A stretch of 64,000 nt of DNA from Sphingobacterium bambusae (lineage in GTDB: Bacteria; Bacteroidota; Bacteroidia; Sphingobacteriales; Sphingobacteriaceae), in NCBI RefSeq assembly GCF_033955345.1, contig NZ_CP138332.1:930001-994000 (forward strand), read 5' to 3'. Positions within the stretch are counted from its first letter, which is position 1; each line of letters begins with the position of its first letter. Shown here piece by piece: positions 17,909 to 26,517 of the stretch. The position numbers were made by a program, and so were the translations under genes. A model generated the notes under the pieces. The model had not been told where the DNA came from, did no database searches, and saw only the letters and a program-made list of their open reading frames with translations.

Positions 17909-18235
17909 ATGGTAACGATCACCGATAAGGCAAAACAACGTATAGAGCAGATTATGCAGGATGAGCAGTACGATAGCAACTATTTCGTACGTGTGGCCGT
18001 AGAGAGCGGCGGCTGCTCGGGTCTTTCCTACAAACTAAACTTTGATAACGAAGAAAAGAAGGGCGACCAGTTTTGCGAAGATAAAGGCGTAAAAATATGC
18101 TTGGATATCAAATCCTACCTCTACCTTGCGGGGACAGAGTTGGATTACTCCGATGGTCTGGGTGGTAAAGGATTTGAATTCCACAATCCAAATGCCAGCC
18201 GTACCTGCGCTTGTGGAGAGAGCTTCTCCGTATAA
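17909..18235 (+). CDS. HesB/IscA-family iron-sulfur carrier
   Basis: 108 residues, full family length. The three metal-binding cysteines are present: one in GGCSGLSYKLNFD near residue 35 and the pair in the C-terminal TCACGESFSV. It delivers or scaffolds Fe-S clusters. The upstream cysteine desulfurase on the same strand supplies sulfur. A rho-independent terminator follows at 18265. Confidence 0.92.
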   Translation: MVTITDKAKQRIEQIMQDEQYDSNYFVRVAVESGGCSGLSYKLNFDNEEKKGDQFCEDKGVKICLDIKSYLYLAGTELDYSDGLGGKGFEFHNPNASRTCACGESFSV

Positions 18236-18264
18236 GAAAGCAAAGCTTTGCCGAATAAAACACG

Positions 18265-18300
18265 AGGCTTGTTATCCAAATAGATAACAAGCCTTTTTTA
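18265..18300 (+). terminator. Rho-independent terminator
   Basis: AGGCTTGTTATC (18265-18276) pairs perfectly with GATAACAAGCCT (18283-18294), followed by TTTTTTA. It ends the cysteine desulfurase-HesB unit. Confidence 0.85.
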
Positions 18301-18417
18301 TATAGAAAATAAAAAACACACGCTTTTTATTTAATAATTTCATTACTTTTACGTCTAAATTTTACAAAAATAGCAATCAGAAAAACCTACTGGTTGTGTT
18401 ATTTTGAGGACAATACT

Positions 18418-19422
18418 ATGGGACGTAATTTATTGAAAACCGAGCAGGCGATCACGTTTGTTAAGGAAACCTTTTCGCATAAACTAAAAGAAACATTAAA
18501 CCTGATACCGGTATCATCGCCGTTGGTGGTGCTGGATGGCACAGGCATCAACGACGACCTCAATGGGATCGAGCGGCCCGTAGCCTTTCCGATCAAATCC
18601 TTGAACGAGCAACGCGCCGTGGTGGTACACTCCTTGGCCAAATGGAAGCGCCTGCGCCTCCAACAGCTGGAGATCGAAAAGGGCGAAGGCATCTTGACCG
18701 ATATGCGGGCACTGCGCCCCGACGAGGATTACACGCCCATCCACTCTATCTATGTTGATCAATGGGACTGGGAGAAACATATAGCCGTCGCAGACCGTAG
18801 CTTCAGCTACCTCAAACAAACGGTGCTACAAATCTACCAAGCACTCTATGCCACCGAACAGGCAGTAGCGCAGCGATACCTAGAGATCCCGGCCGTATTG
18901 CCGGAGGAGATCCATTTTATTTCGGCGGAAGAGCTGCTCCTCACCTATCCCGACCTGACGCCAAAAGAGCGTGAACATGCCATCGCTAAGGCTCATGGTG
19001 CCGTATTTATCTATGGTATAGGCGGAGCACTGAGCAACGGCTTTCCGCACGATGGACGCGCCGCCGACTATGACGACTGGAGTACAGACAATGAAAACGG
19101 CTACAAAGGCCTCAACGGCGATATCTTGGTATGGAACCCCATTTTACATGCTGCATTCGAGCTCTCTTCCATGGGTATCCGGGTCAATAAATCGGCCTTG
19201 CTACACCAGCTGGAGGTACGCAACAGCCGTGATCGTGCAGCACTATCCTTCCACAGCATGTTGCTAGAGGACAAACTGCCGGAATCCATCGGCGGCGGCA
19301 TAGGTCAATCGCGGGTATGCATGTTTATGCTGAAGAAGTCCCATATTGGCGAGGTTCAGGTAAGCATTTGGAACGAAGAACAGCGACAGCTACTCGCCAC
19401 ACAGGACATCAACCTCCTCTAA
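18418..19422 (+). CDS. asnA: Aspartate-ammonia ligase (AsnA)
   Basis: 334 residues from the ATG at 18418; an earlier in-frame start at 18394 would add eight residues. It makes asparagine from aspartate and ammonia with ATP, and is of the class II tRNA-synthetase fold. Seen: TEQAITFVKETFSHKLKETL at the start, the SPLVVLDGTGINDDLNGIER block near 36-56, HSIYVDQWDWEK near 109-120, and the C-terminal SIGGGIGQSR near 295-304, all AsnA signatures. It is monocistronic with its own terminator. Confidence 0.95.
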   Translation: MGRNLLKTEQAITFVKETFSHKLKETLNLIPVSSPLVVLDGTGINDDLNGIERPVAFPIKSLNEQRAVVVHSLAKWKRLRLQQLEIEKGEGILTDMRALRPDEDYTPIHSIYVDQWDWEKHIAVADRSFSYLKQTVLQIYQALYATEQAVAQRYLEIPAVLPEEIHFISAEELLLTYPDLTPKEREHAIAKAHGAVFIYGIGGALSNGFPHDGRAADYDDWSTDNENGYKGLNGDILVWNPILHAAFELSSMGIRVNKSALLHQLEVRNSRDRAALSFHSMLLEDKLPESIGGGIGQSRVCMFMLKKSHIGEVQVSIWNEEQRQLLATQDINLL

Positions 19423-19448
19423 TAAGTCACTACGCAAACAAAATGAGC

Positions 19449-19480
19449 AGCCTTTCGTTCTACTAAGCGAAAGGCTTTTC
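19449..19480 (+). terminator. Terminator abutting the next start codon
   Basis: AGCCTTTCG (19449-19457) pairs with CGAAAGGCT (19468-19476), then TTTTC. The ATG of the lipoprotein gene is at 19482, so the next ribosome-binding region lies inside the hairpin. Confidence 0.75.
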
Positions 19481-19481
19481 T

Positions 19482-19904
19482 ATGAAAAAACTACAACATT
19501 ACTTAGCCGCCAGCATGCTTATCATGGTAGGCGCTTGCCAACATCCCAATCAGGGACAGACGACAGCGGAACAGTCGGACAGCAGCGCAATGGAACGATT
19601 GGATAAGCAGGAAAAGCGACCCATCATCTTCGAACGACATCGCATAGCCCATCAAAAAGACACCTTGACCTTCGAGCTTGCGCAAGCAGCGATGGTGCAT
19701 ATCGATCTGAAAACGTCCAGCACAATAGGCAACATACGGCTTAATCAGTTGCTGATGCCCAATGGCCAAGCGGATGGGCCTTTTGGAAAAACCTTTGCCG
19801 ACAGCCTGACGCAAGTCGGCACTTACCGCCTCATTATCAGCGAAAGTCTGATGCAGGAAAACCCGTATACCGGCGACTATCAGGTAACGATCGAACTGAA
19901 ATAA
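19482..19904 (+). CDS. Gliding-motility-like lipoprotein, uncharacterised
   Basis: 140 residues with a lipoprotein signal (MKKLQHYLAASMLIMVGAC, lipobox VGAC, Cys19), so it is membrane-attached. The mature region ends in a small beta domain (ADSLTQVGTYRLIISESLM, then YTGDYQVTIELK) that recalls GldH-like or pre-peptidase beta-sandwich modules, but the match is only structural impression. Its start overlaps the terminator of asnA, so translation may depend on read-through or a promoter inside asnA. Confidence 0.65.
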   Translation: MKKLQHYLAASMLIMVGACQHPNQGQTTAEQSDSSAMERLDKQEKRPIIFERHRIAHQKDTLTFELAQAAMVHIDLKTSSTIGNIRLNQLLMPNGQADGPFGKTFADSLTQVGTYRLIISESLMQENPYTGDYQVTIELK

Positions 19905-19976
19905 CTACAGATGTGCGCATAATTCTATTAAATTTAGTTAATTTGCATCTTCATTTGGAATAGATAGAAAAATAAT

Positions 19977-21176
19977 ATGATCATACAACCACGCGTAAGA
20001 GGTTTTATCTGTTTGACTTCACACCCTGAAGGTACAGCAGAACATGTTAAACAACAGATAGACTACGTAAAGTCCAAGGGCGAGATCAAAGATGGCCCAA
20101 AGAAGGTTTTGGTAATCGGTGCTTCCACAGGTTTCGGTTTGGCATCGCGCATCACTGCCGCTTTCGGATCTAACGCTGCCACCATCGGTGTATTCTTTGA
20201 GAAGTCCGCAGCGCCAGGCAAGCCCGGAACAGCAGGTTGGTACAACAGTGCCGCCTTCGAGCAGCAAGCACAGGAAGCAGGCCTTTATGCAAAGAGCATC
20301 AACGGCGACGCTTTTTCCGACGACGTAAAAAAACAGGCCATCGAGCTTATCAAGCAAGATCTTGGGCAGGTAGACTTGGTTGTTTATTCATTGGCATCCC
20401 CACGCCGTACGCACCCTAAAACAGGTGTGGCCCATGCGTCGGTATTAAAACCTATTGCAAATCCATTTACCAATAAAACGGTTGATTTCCACTCGGGTGT
20501 GATCTCTGATATCTCCATTCAGCCGGTAGAAAGCGAAGACGACATCAACAACACGGTGGCCGTGATGGGTGGCGAAGACTGGAAATTCTGGATCGAAGAA
20601 CTTAAGGCCGCTAATGTCCTTGCAGAAGGTGTTAAAACAGTAGCCTATTCATACATTGGCCCTGAGCTGACCTACCCGATCTACCGTAACGGAACCATCG
20701 GAAAAGCAAAAGATGATTTGGAAGCTACTGTTCCGGTTCTCAACGAGCTGTTGGGCGACCTAAACGGTATCAGCTACGTATCGGTCAACAAAGCTTTGGT
20801 GACGCAATCCAGTTCGGCAATCCCTGTTGTTCCACTTTACATCTCTTTGCTCTACAAAGTGATGAAAGAAAAAGGAATCCACGAAGGAACAATCGAGCAG
20901 ATGCAACGTCTTTTTGCCGAACGTCTATACAGCGGATCAACTCCTGCATTGGATGAGAAAGGCAGAATTCGTGTAGACGATTTGGAAATGCGCGAGGATG
21001 TACAAGCTGAAGTAGCCGCATTGTGGGAACAGGCGACAACGGAAAACTTGGAAGATATCTCTGATATTGCCGGATACCGCAACGACTTCTTCAACCTATT
21101 TGGCTTTAATTTCGACCAAGTTGATTACGAAGCTGAAACTAACGAGGTGGTTAACGTTCCCAGTATAAAAGATTAA
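19977..21176 (+). CDS. fabV: Trans-2-enoyl-CoA/ACP reductase FabV
   Basis: 399 residues, full length. NADH-dependent final reduction in fatty-acid elongation (triclosan-insensitive ENR). Seen: MIIQPRVRGFICLTSHPEG start typical of FabV, cofactor loop VIGASTGFGLASRI near 45-58, and the catalytic Y-x8-K-type segment YSYIGPELTYPIYRNG followed by TIGKAK near 225-246. Terminator at 21199. Confidence 0.96.
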   Translation: MIIQPRVRGFICLTSHPEGTAEHVKQQIDYVKSKGEIKDGPKKVLVIGASTGFGLASRITAAFGSNAATIGVFFEKSAAPGKPGTAGWYNSAAFEQQAQEAGLYAKSINGDAFSDDVKKQAIELIKQDLGQVDLVVYSLASPRRTHPKTGVAHASVLKPIANPFTNKTVDFHSGVISDISIQPVESEDDINNTVAVMGGEDWKFWIEELKAANVLAEGVKTVAYSYIGPELTYPIYRNGTIGKAKDDLEATVPVLNELLGDLNGISYVSVNKALVTQSSSAIPVVPLYISLLYKVMKEKGIHEGTIEQMQRLFAERLYSGSTPALDEKGRIRVDDLEMREDVQAEVAALWEQATTENLEDISDIAGYRNDFFNLFGFNFDQVDYEAETNEVVNVPSIKD

Positions 21177-21198
21177 TTTATTTTTATATAAAGTGACG

Positions 21199-21229
21199 AG
21201 GCAGTAGAATTATCTACTGCCTTTTTTTA
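21199..21229 (+). terminator. Rho-independent terminator of fabV
   Basis: AGGCAGTAGA (21199-21208) pairs with TCTACTGCCT (21213-21222), followed by a run of seven T. Confidence 0.88.
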
Positions 21230-21281
21230 TTTTTGCCAGAACAATTACCTTTTATTTACATAGCTAATAATTTCCATCGAC

Positions 21282-22940
21282 ATGAGAAAATTCCTTCTAT
21301 CGCTTTGCTTCCTGTTCTTGACGACGGCTCTTTTTGCACAATCGTACAAAATTACCTACCAACGCAGCTATAACGATAAGGTTACCCCGAACGAAGATCC
21401 GCTCTTGGTATTTACCAATGCCGAGCAAACGGTGATCACCTCCGAGAAGGCCACCCAGTCCAGCGCGCACTATCCATATGAAACATTCTTCGTAGACCGC
21501 AAGCAGCCTTCGGCCTACTACCGCCTCACAAATTTCTCCGCAGACAACGAGCTTGCGACATTAGACAGCGCCATATTAAACCGCAATACCTTGGCTCTGA
21601 CCGAGGAGACCAAGAACATACTGGGCTACACCTGTAAGAAGGCTACCACATCAGTAAACTCCAACAGCATCGAGATTTGGTATACCAACGACCTGAACGT
21701 AAAAGGTGCACCAAACGAGCTGGGACAAAACTTAGGGCTGGTATTGGAATATGTGCGCAACGGCAACTCCAAGATCACGGCGACGAAGATTGAAAAAATA
21801 AAACATATCCCCAACCATGTTGCGCTACGCCAATTTAAGAAAACGGTGGATGCCTTAACCTATCAAGATGAGGTTTGGAAAAGTAGATTTGTACATATAC
21901 CCGTGTTTCAAAACGAACAGATCAACTTCTCCGATCAAGCAAAATCGGATAGCATCATGCGCTTTGCGAGCGGAACGGTGATCGTCAAAAAAGTTAAAAT
22001 TCCGACACTCGACAAGGGCAGCCAAGCTTTTGTGCAGCTGATTGAAAAGTCTAATGGCGATGCTTATGACCGCACAGGATCGGTATTTATGATTGCGGAA
22101 GACCAAGCGCAGAGTTTCTTGGACGGCATGAAAAATGGTATGCAAACCCTACCGATGTATAACAACGGTGATGGCGAAAACTATCCCGGCATGGTGCGCA
22201 CCGAGGGCTACTCGCCCATCTACGAGCTGATGCGCTTTTTCACGCCTTTTGGTGTAGCACACTTCAACGATCGCTTGACGCTGAAAGGCAAAACCTGGCA
22301 AGACTCTGTCGTCTACCGACAAGATATCTCGGAATTTTTAGGCGCTATGAACGGTAAAGAAGTGTATATTGGTACCTACATCGGCAACTACGACAAGGGT
22401 GGACATCGCGTAAGCTTGGAACTGACCATACACCCCGGCAGCTCCAAGATGGAATATCAAAACGTGATGTCCATTTTCAATAGCACCAATGTGATGGAAA
22501 TGGGCGGGCAAACCTATGCGCGCTTTTTCAGTCAGGAAAAAGGATTGGAGGTGTCTTTTGAGCTTCCCCACGATGCGGAAAATGTGCAGCTGCGCTACAT
22601 CACCACCGGGCACGGCGGCTGGGGAAATGGCGATGAGTTTGTACCCAAGGAGAACAGCATTTACCTAGACGGAGAAATTGCTTTCCGCTTTACACCATGG
22701 CGCACCGACTGCGGTTCATACAGGCTCTACAACCCGGTATCCGGAAATTTCCAAAACGGCCTTTCCTCATCCGATCTTAGCCGCTCCAACTGGTGCCCGG
22801 GAACCATCACTACACCCAACTACATCAACCTCGGAAACCTGAAGGCCGGCAAACATACCTTGCGGGTACATATCCCCCAAGGTGAACCCGAAGGCAGTAG
22901 CTTTAGCTTTTGGAATGTCTCTGGCGCATTGATTTTTTAG
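21282..22940 (+). CDS. Secreted PNGase F-like amidase with GLPGLI-like N-terminus
   Basis: 552 residues. A signal peptide (MRKFLLSLCFLFLTTALFAQ) is followed by a GLPGLI-like domain (about 20-210: YKITYQRSY, TKNILGYTCKKATTS, EIWYTNDL) and then an N-glycanase module. The latter shows YDRTGSVFM (Asp263, the likely equivalent of PNGase F Asp60), ELMRFFTPF, GHGGWGNGDEF (Glu452, likely equivalent of Glu206) and SGNFQNGLSSSDLSRSNWCP. Family role: removal of N-glycans from glycoproteins in the periplasm or outside. Glu118 of PNGase F has no obvious counterpart. Single gene, no glycan locus beside it. Confidence 0.85.
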   Translation: MRKFLLSLCFLFLTTALFAQSYKITYQRSYNDKVTPNEDPLLVFTNAEQTVITSEKATQSSAHYPYETFFVDRKQPSAYYRLTNFSADNELATLDSAILNRNTLALTEETKNILGYTCKKATTSVNSNSIEIWYTNDLNVKGAPNELGQNLGLVLEYVRNGNSKITATKIEKIKHIPNHVALRQFKKTVDALTYQDEVWKSRFVHIPVFQNEQINFSDQAKSDSIMRFASGTVIVKKVKIPTLDKGSQAFVQLIEKSNGDAYDRTGSVFMIAEDQAQSFLDGMKNGMQTLPMYNNGDGENYPGMVRTEGYSPIYELMRFFTPFGVAHFNDRLTLKGKTWQDSVVYRQDISEFLGAMNGKEVYIGTYIGNYDKGGHRVSLELTIHPGSSKMEYQNVMSIFNSTNVMEMGGQTYARFFSQEKGLEVSFELPHDAENVQLRYITTGHGGWGNGDEFVPKENSIYLDGEIAFRFTPWRTDCGSYRLYNPVSGNFQNGLSSSDLSRSNWCPGTITTPNYINLGNLKAGKHTLRVHIPQGEPEGSSFSFWNVSGALIF

Positions 22941-22944
22941 GTAG

Positions 22945-23048
22945 TGGGTAATGCGTAGTGCGTAGTGCGATAAGGGTAGCGGTAAATCTTAAGATTACCG
23001 CTATCAAATGTCACTTCGTCACTATATCACCTTGTCACTAATATCACT
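22945..23048. repeat. Intergenic repeat copy A (hairpin + RTCACYWH octamers)
   Basis: Begins with GTAGTGGGTAATGCGTAGTG, then the hairpin TAGCGGTAA..TTACCGCTA (22977-23003) with central TCTTAAGA, then five 8-bp units of the form RTCACYWH (23010-23048). Confidence 0.8.
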
Positions 23049-23154
23049 ATTCCCCCCCTCACCCCTTTCCGCCGTTCGCCACGGCAGGGCAGCACTTTTG
23101 AAGGCCAAAAGTCCTCAAACGCCTTCGTCTCCTTCAGGTGCTTCGTCGCACTGA

Positions 23155-23280
23155 AAATAGTATATAGTAGTTAGTACGGAGTATATAGATAAGAAAATGG
23201 CGGTAAACTAGCAGATTACAGCTATTAACTAGTCAATCATACGATGTCAACTCATCACCATCTCACTTTATCACTCCCCA
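23155..23280. repeat. Intergenic repeat copy B, degenerate
   Basis: Carries the TAGTAGTTAGTACGGAGTAT leader, a decayed version of the GCGGTAAA hairpin around 23205 and CATCACCATCTCACTTTATC octamers at the end. Between copies A and B is a GC-rich stretch without a gene. Confidence 0.65.
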
Positions 23281-23504
23281 AAAGCGATCGAGCACATCTA
23301 ATTTAAAATATAGCGATCAACGGAGCTTTTTCGTTTCATCAGGCGATGGAGAGAGCGAGATGCTGCCGTGGCCTAGTGAGTAGGGAAGGCATTAGATTAT
23401 ATTCCAAAATCCAATGAGAAGGATTTTGGGATGTCATCTTCGCCTGGCAGGCAGTGAAACGCTGTGGGCTGGACGGTGGGCAAGATCGCATGGATGAAAC
23501 AAAG
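23281..23504. other. Intergenic, no gene seen
   Basis: About 220 bases between repeat copies B and C. No frame with a credible start or motif. It contains a short imperfect stem ATTCCAAAATCC/GGATTTTGGGAT near 23400-23430. Confidence 0.5.
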
Positions 23505-23695
23505 ATTTTTTGCATACTTTTTTATCTTGAAAAAAGTATGGCCCTGTCCTGGCGAAGGACAAACCGGTTCCTGAAAGGGACAAGAAAGTAGTTAGTACGG
23601 AGTACATAGACAAGGATCGCGGTAAACCTTAAGATAACTGCTATCACCTCGTCACTTTGTCACCATATCACTTCATCACTATGTCACCTTTTTAA
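23505..23695. repeat. Intergenic repeat copy C
   Basis: Hairpin GCATACTTTTTTATCTTGAA...AAGTATG (23510-23541), the leader AGTAGTTAGTACGGAGTACA, a GCGGTAAACCTTAAGATAAC arm and the octamer run GTCACTTT-GTCACCAT-ATCACTTC-ATCACTAT-GTCACCTT (to 23693). Lies immediately upstream of the Rpn gene. Confidence 0.8.
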
Positions 23696-23784
23696 CCGAA
23701 CTTAAATGTTTATAACCGTTTAATAACCGACTAATAAAAATATCTTGTTTTTATTTGCCTTGTAAACCATTTATAAAGCGAAGT

Positions 23785-24768
23785 ATGACGACCAACAGTA
23801 CGTTCATTGACTTAACGACGGATTTCGGCTTTAAGCGAATCTTTGGTTCGGAAACGAACAAGGAATTTCTAAAGTCCTTTTTGAATGAACTCTTCCACGG
23901 ACGTAAGCATATCGCTGACTTCCACTATGGGAAGAACGAGCATGTAGGTGACGCCGAAGATATAGGGACGGTGATCTTCGACCTAGTATGCACGGCGGAC
24001 AGCGGGGAAACGTTCCTGATCGAGGTGCAGCGCAGTGTGCAGCGAAACCTGAAACGTCGGATGCTATATTATGGGAGCAAGCTGATTGCCGATATGGCAC
24101 CCAAAGGTGATCGCTTTGGGTGGAACTACGCGATCAGCGAAGTGTACGTTATTGTGCTGTTGGATGGATTCCCAATGCCCGATCATGAAAGTGATGGACG
24201 ATATATTCATGAAATCGGTCTCTGCGATAAACATACGGGAAAAGTTTTTTATAAACAATTGGGATATACTTACATAGAATTAGTTAAATTTGAGAAGGAA
24301 GAGATTGAATTACAGACGGATCTCGATAGGTGGCTCTATGTGTTAAAGAATATGTCTAAGCTGAAGAAGCTATCGGTCTATCTGCGGAAGCCTATATTTG
24401 AGCGGCTATTTGATATAGCCGCCTACACACAGTTAAATAAGGAGGAACGAAATATGTACGATGTAAGTTTAAAACGCAAATGGGACGCCTTCTCCATCCG
24501 TGAAACCCAAGAACTGGATCTAGCAGATGCGATTGAGAACGGCTTGAAGCAGGGGTTAGAGAGAGGTCTAGCGCAAGGACTAGAACAGGGCTTAGAACAA
24601 GGTCGAGAACAAGGTCGAGAAGAAGGATTAGAAAAAGGACTAGAAGAGGGAGAACGCCGGAAAGCCGTTGCGATAGCGTTACAACTCAAGAAAAAGAGTC
24701 TTTCGGTTGCTGATATTGCTGAGGTAACAGGCCTTTCTGTTGCCGAGATTGAAGCATTGTCGTTTTAA
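23785..24768 (+). CDS. Rpn-family PD-(D/E)XK nuclease (transposase_31-like)
   Basis: 327 residues from the ATG at 23785; ten more codons are open upstream. Seen: TDFGFKRIFGSETNKEFLKS near 11-30, the PD-(D/E)XK core TVIFDLVCTADSGETFLIEVQ near 63-84 (D and ExQ), and a C-terminal glycine/glutamine-rich tail of GLEQGLEQGREQ-type repeats (about 245-285) before a degenerate HTH-like end (VADIAEVTGLSVAEIEAL). Rpn proteins are recombination-promoting nucleases linked to horizontal transfer. Flanked on both sides by copies of the same intergenic repeat family. Confidence 0.9.
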   Translation: MTTNSTFIDLTTDFGFKRIFGSETNKEFLKSFLNELFHGRKHIADFHYGKNEHVGDAEDIGTVIFDLVCTADSGETFLIEVQRSVQRNLKRRMLYYGSKLIADMAPKGDRFGWNYAISEVYVIVLLDGFPMPDHESDGRYIHEIGLCDKHTGKVFYKQLGYTYIELVKFEKEEIELQTDLDRWLYVLKNMSKLKKLSVYLRKPIFERLFDIAAYTQLNKEERNMYDVSLKRKWDAFSIRETQELDLADAIENGLKQGLERGLAQGLEQGLEQGREQGREEGLEKGLEEGERRKAVAIALQLKKKSLSVADIAEVTGLSVAEIEALSF

Positions 24769-24786
24769 TAGTATTGTTTAGTGGGT

Positions 24787-24865
24787 ATAGCGTAGTGCGA
24801 TAAGAGAAGCGATGAATCTTAAAAGATTACCGCTATCACACGTCACTTTGTCACCTCGTCACTAA
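24787..24865. repeat. Intergenic repeat copy D
   Basis: Same order as copy A: TAGCGTAGTGCGATAAG leader, AAGCGATGAATCTTAAAAGA...TTACCGCT stem, then GTCACTTT-GTCACCTC-GTCACTAA octamers. It begins 19 bp after the Rpn stop, so the gene is bracketed by copies C and D. Confidence 0.8.
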
Positions 24866-25448
24866 ATTCACAAGCTTTACAATTACCGCTCCTGCCTTAA
24901 TTAACAGCAACGTCGCCTTATTTTTGTTGCGTCTGTAGAAGCTTGCCTAAGCACTGTCCCACAAGGATGCAACAAAAATTCACGACAGGGTTTTGGATAC
25001 TTTTGCCCCACAAAAGTATCGCCCATCTACCGGGCTTAGGGACAAGATAGTACTTAGTATTTAGTACAGCGTATGTAGATAAAGATCATGGTAAATTATT
25101 GGATTACCACTATCAGCTCATCAGCATGTCACCATATCACTACATCACCTCGTCCACTGAATTCACAAACTATACAATTACAGCACCTGCCTAATATTAA
25201 CACGAACGTCGCATCATTTTTGTTGCGTCTGTAGAAACTTGCCTATGCACCGTCCCCCAAGGATGCAACAAAAATTCGCGACAGGGTTTTGGATACTTTT
25301 GCCCCACAAAAGTATCGCCCACGTCCCGGGCTTAGGGACAAGATAGTACTTAGTAGTGAGTACAGAGTATGTAGATAAAGATCATGGTAAATTATAGGAT
25401 TACCGCTATCAGCTCATCACCATATCACTTCATCACCTCATCACTATA
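24866..25448. repeat. 295-bp tandem duplication, two units (copies E and F)
   Basis: Unit 1 (24866-25160) and unit 2 (25161-25448) share order and most bases. Each holds TTTTTGTTGC...GCAACAAAAA arms enclosing a 38-nt loop (24921-24978 in unit 1), the perfect hairpin GATACTTTTG/CAAAAGTATC (24996-25020), the TAGTACTTAGTA leader, a GGTAAATTATTGGATTACC stem and an octamer run. The differences are scattered substitutions, so the duplication is not very recent. Confidence 0.85.
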
Positions 25449-25458
25449 TCTCAACAAC

Positions 25459-25878
25459 TTAACGCCCGCGTTTAAACAACAGATAATCTAAACTAAACTT
25501 GCCAGGACCAAGCAAGAAAACAGCCAAATAGCCCACAACAAAGGCGCTACCCAATTCATGTTGGCCAAAAAATTCCCAGTTGTGCACGGAAAGAATAACG
25601 AAAGCCGTTACCAAGAGCGGTATGGTGGCTAGGCGCGTGAAAAGACCTAAAATCAAAAATATAGAACAGAAAAATTCTGCAAAGATGGCGAGACTTAACG
25701 AAATGGTACTCCCTAGTCCAAGAAAATCCATAAACTGTGCCTTACGCTCATTGAATTCCACCAATTTGGCGTAGCCATGATGAGGAATCATCAGCAAGCC
25801 GAAGCCGATACGAAGAATAAAAGCAGCTAAGTTCGATGTGACCGTCCCTTTTGGAACAGATAGAAAAAATTTCTTCAT
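25459..25878 (-). CDS. DoxX-family membrane protein
   Basis: 139 residues from the ATG at 25876-25878; a TTG three codons earlier is possible. Four hydrophobic segments (AAFILRIGFGLLMIPHHGY, ISLSLAIFAEFFCSIFLILG, LATIPLLVTAFVILS, AFVVGYLAVFLLGPG) match the DoxX four-helix fold, with the usual G-R-G-LM-PHH-Y start. DoxX proteins are inner-membrane proteins associated with redox or oxidative-stress functions, not biochemically settled in Bacteroidota. It lies downstream of dps on the same strand. Confidence 0.88.
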   Translation of the reverse strand: MKKFFLSVPKGTVTSNLAAFILRIGFGLLMIPHHGYAKLVEFNERKAQFMDFLGLGSTISLSLAIFAEFFCSIFLILGLFTRLATIPLLVTAFVILSVHNWEFFGQHELGSAFVVGYLAVFLLGPGKFSLDYLLFKRGR

Positions 25879-26028
25879 GGTTATCAAAAGTTATCTACAA
25901 CAAATATACTAGAAATACCTGTTTATCAATAAAAATTGTATGAAAGAATCGCTGTTCCGGATTATAAAAATACGCTGCAGGCTCGGGAGAAATGCCAAGC
26001 CTGCAGCGTATAATCATCTTCGTGCGCT

Positions 26029-26502
26029 CTAGCGCAAGTGGGCACGAAGCATCCAGGCCGTTTTTTCGTGCTGCTCGATAATCCCCACCAAGAAGTCCTC
26101 CGTTCCGGCATCGCTGTACGTCTCGCCAACAAGATGAATCTGTTCGCGGATGAAAACGATAATCGCCTCCACGTCTTCCAACAGCTCTTCGATATACCCT
26201 TGGCTGTTGTTCTTCGTATGTCGCATTTCAGACAACTGTGTCAGTGCTAGAAATTCCTTCATGGTGCCTACAGCATAATGCCCTATTGCACGAACCCGTT
26301 CGGCAATTTCATCGATGGTCTCGCCCAACTGATCGTAGATACCCTCAAAAAACAGATGCTGGGCATGAAAATCAGGCCCCTCCACATTCCAGTGTGCATT
26401 GCGCGTTTTGACATATAGCACATGCTCATCGGCGAGCAACTTATTTAATATCTCGGCAACAGCCTGCCGATCCTTCTCTTTAATACCAATGCTTGTTCTC
26501 AT
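26029..26502 (-). CDS. dps: Dps-family ferritin-like DNA-protection protein
   Basis: 157 residues, normal Dps length. The ferroxidase-centre ligands are visible in HWNVEGPDFHAQHLFFEGIY followed by DQLGETIDEIAERVRAIG (about residues 38-75). Forms a dodecamer that oxidises and stores iron using peroxide. It lies 15 bp downstream of the aldo/keto reductase stop, so the two are probably co-transcribed. Confidence 0.94.
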   Translation of the reverse strand: MRTSIGIKEKDRQAVAEILNKLLADEHVLYVKTRNAHWNVEGPDFHAQHLFFEGIYDQLGETIDEIAERVRAIGHYAVGTMKEFLALTQLSEMRHTKNNSQGYIEELLEDVEAIIVFIREQIHLVGETYSDAGTEDFLVGIIEQHEKTAWMLRAHLR

Positions 26503-26517
26503 ATTTGTCTACCTTAA

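Noticed and set aside
22945..25448. CRISPR array
   Set aside because: The repeats are degenerate, with an 8-bp period or 295-bp unit and no unique spacers of equal length, and no cas genes are present.
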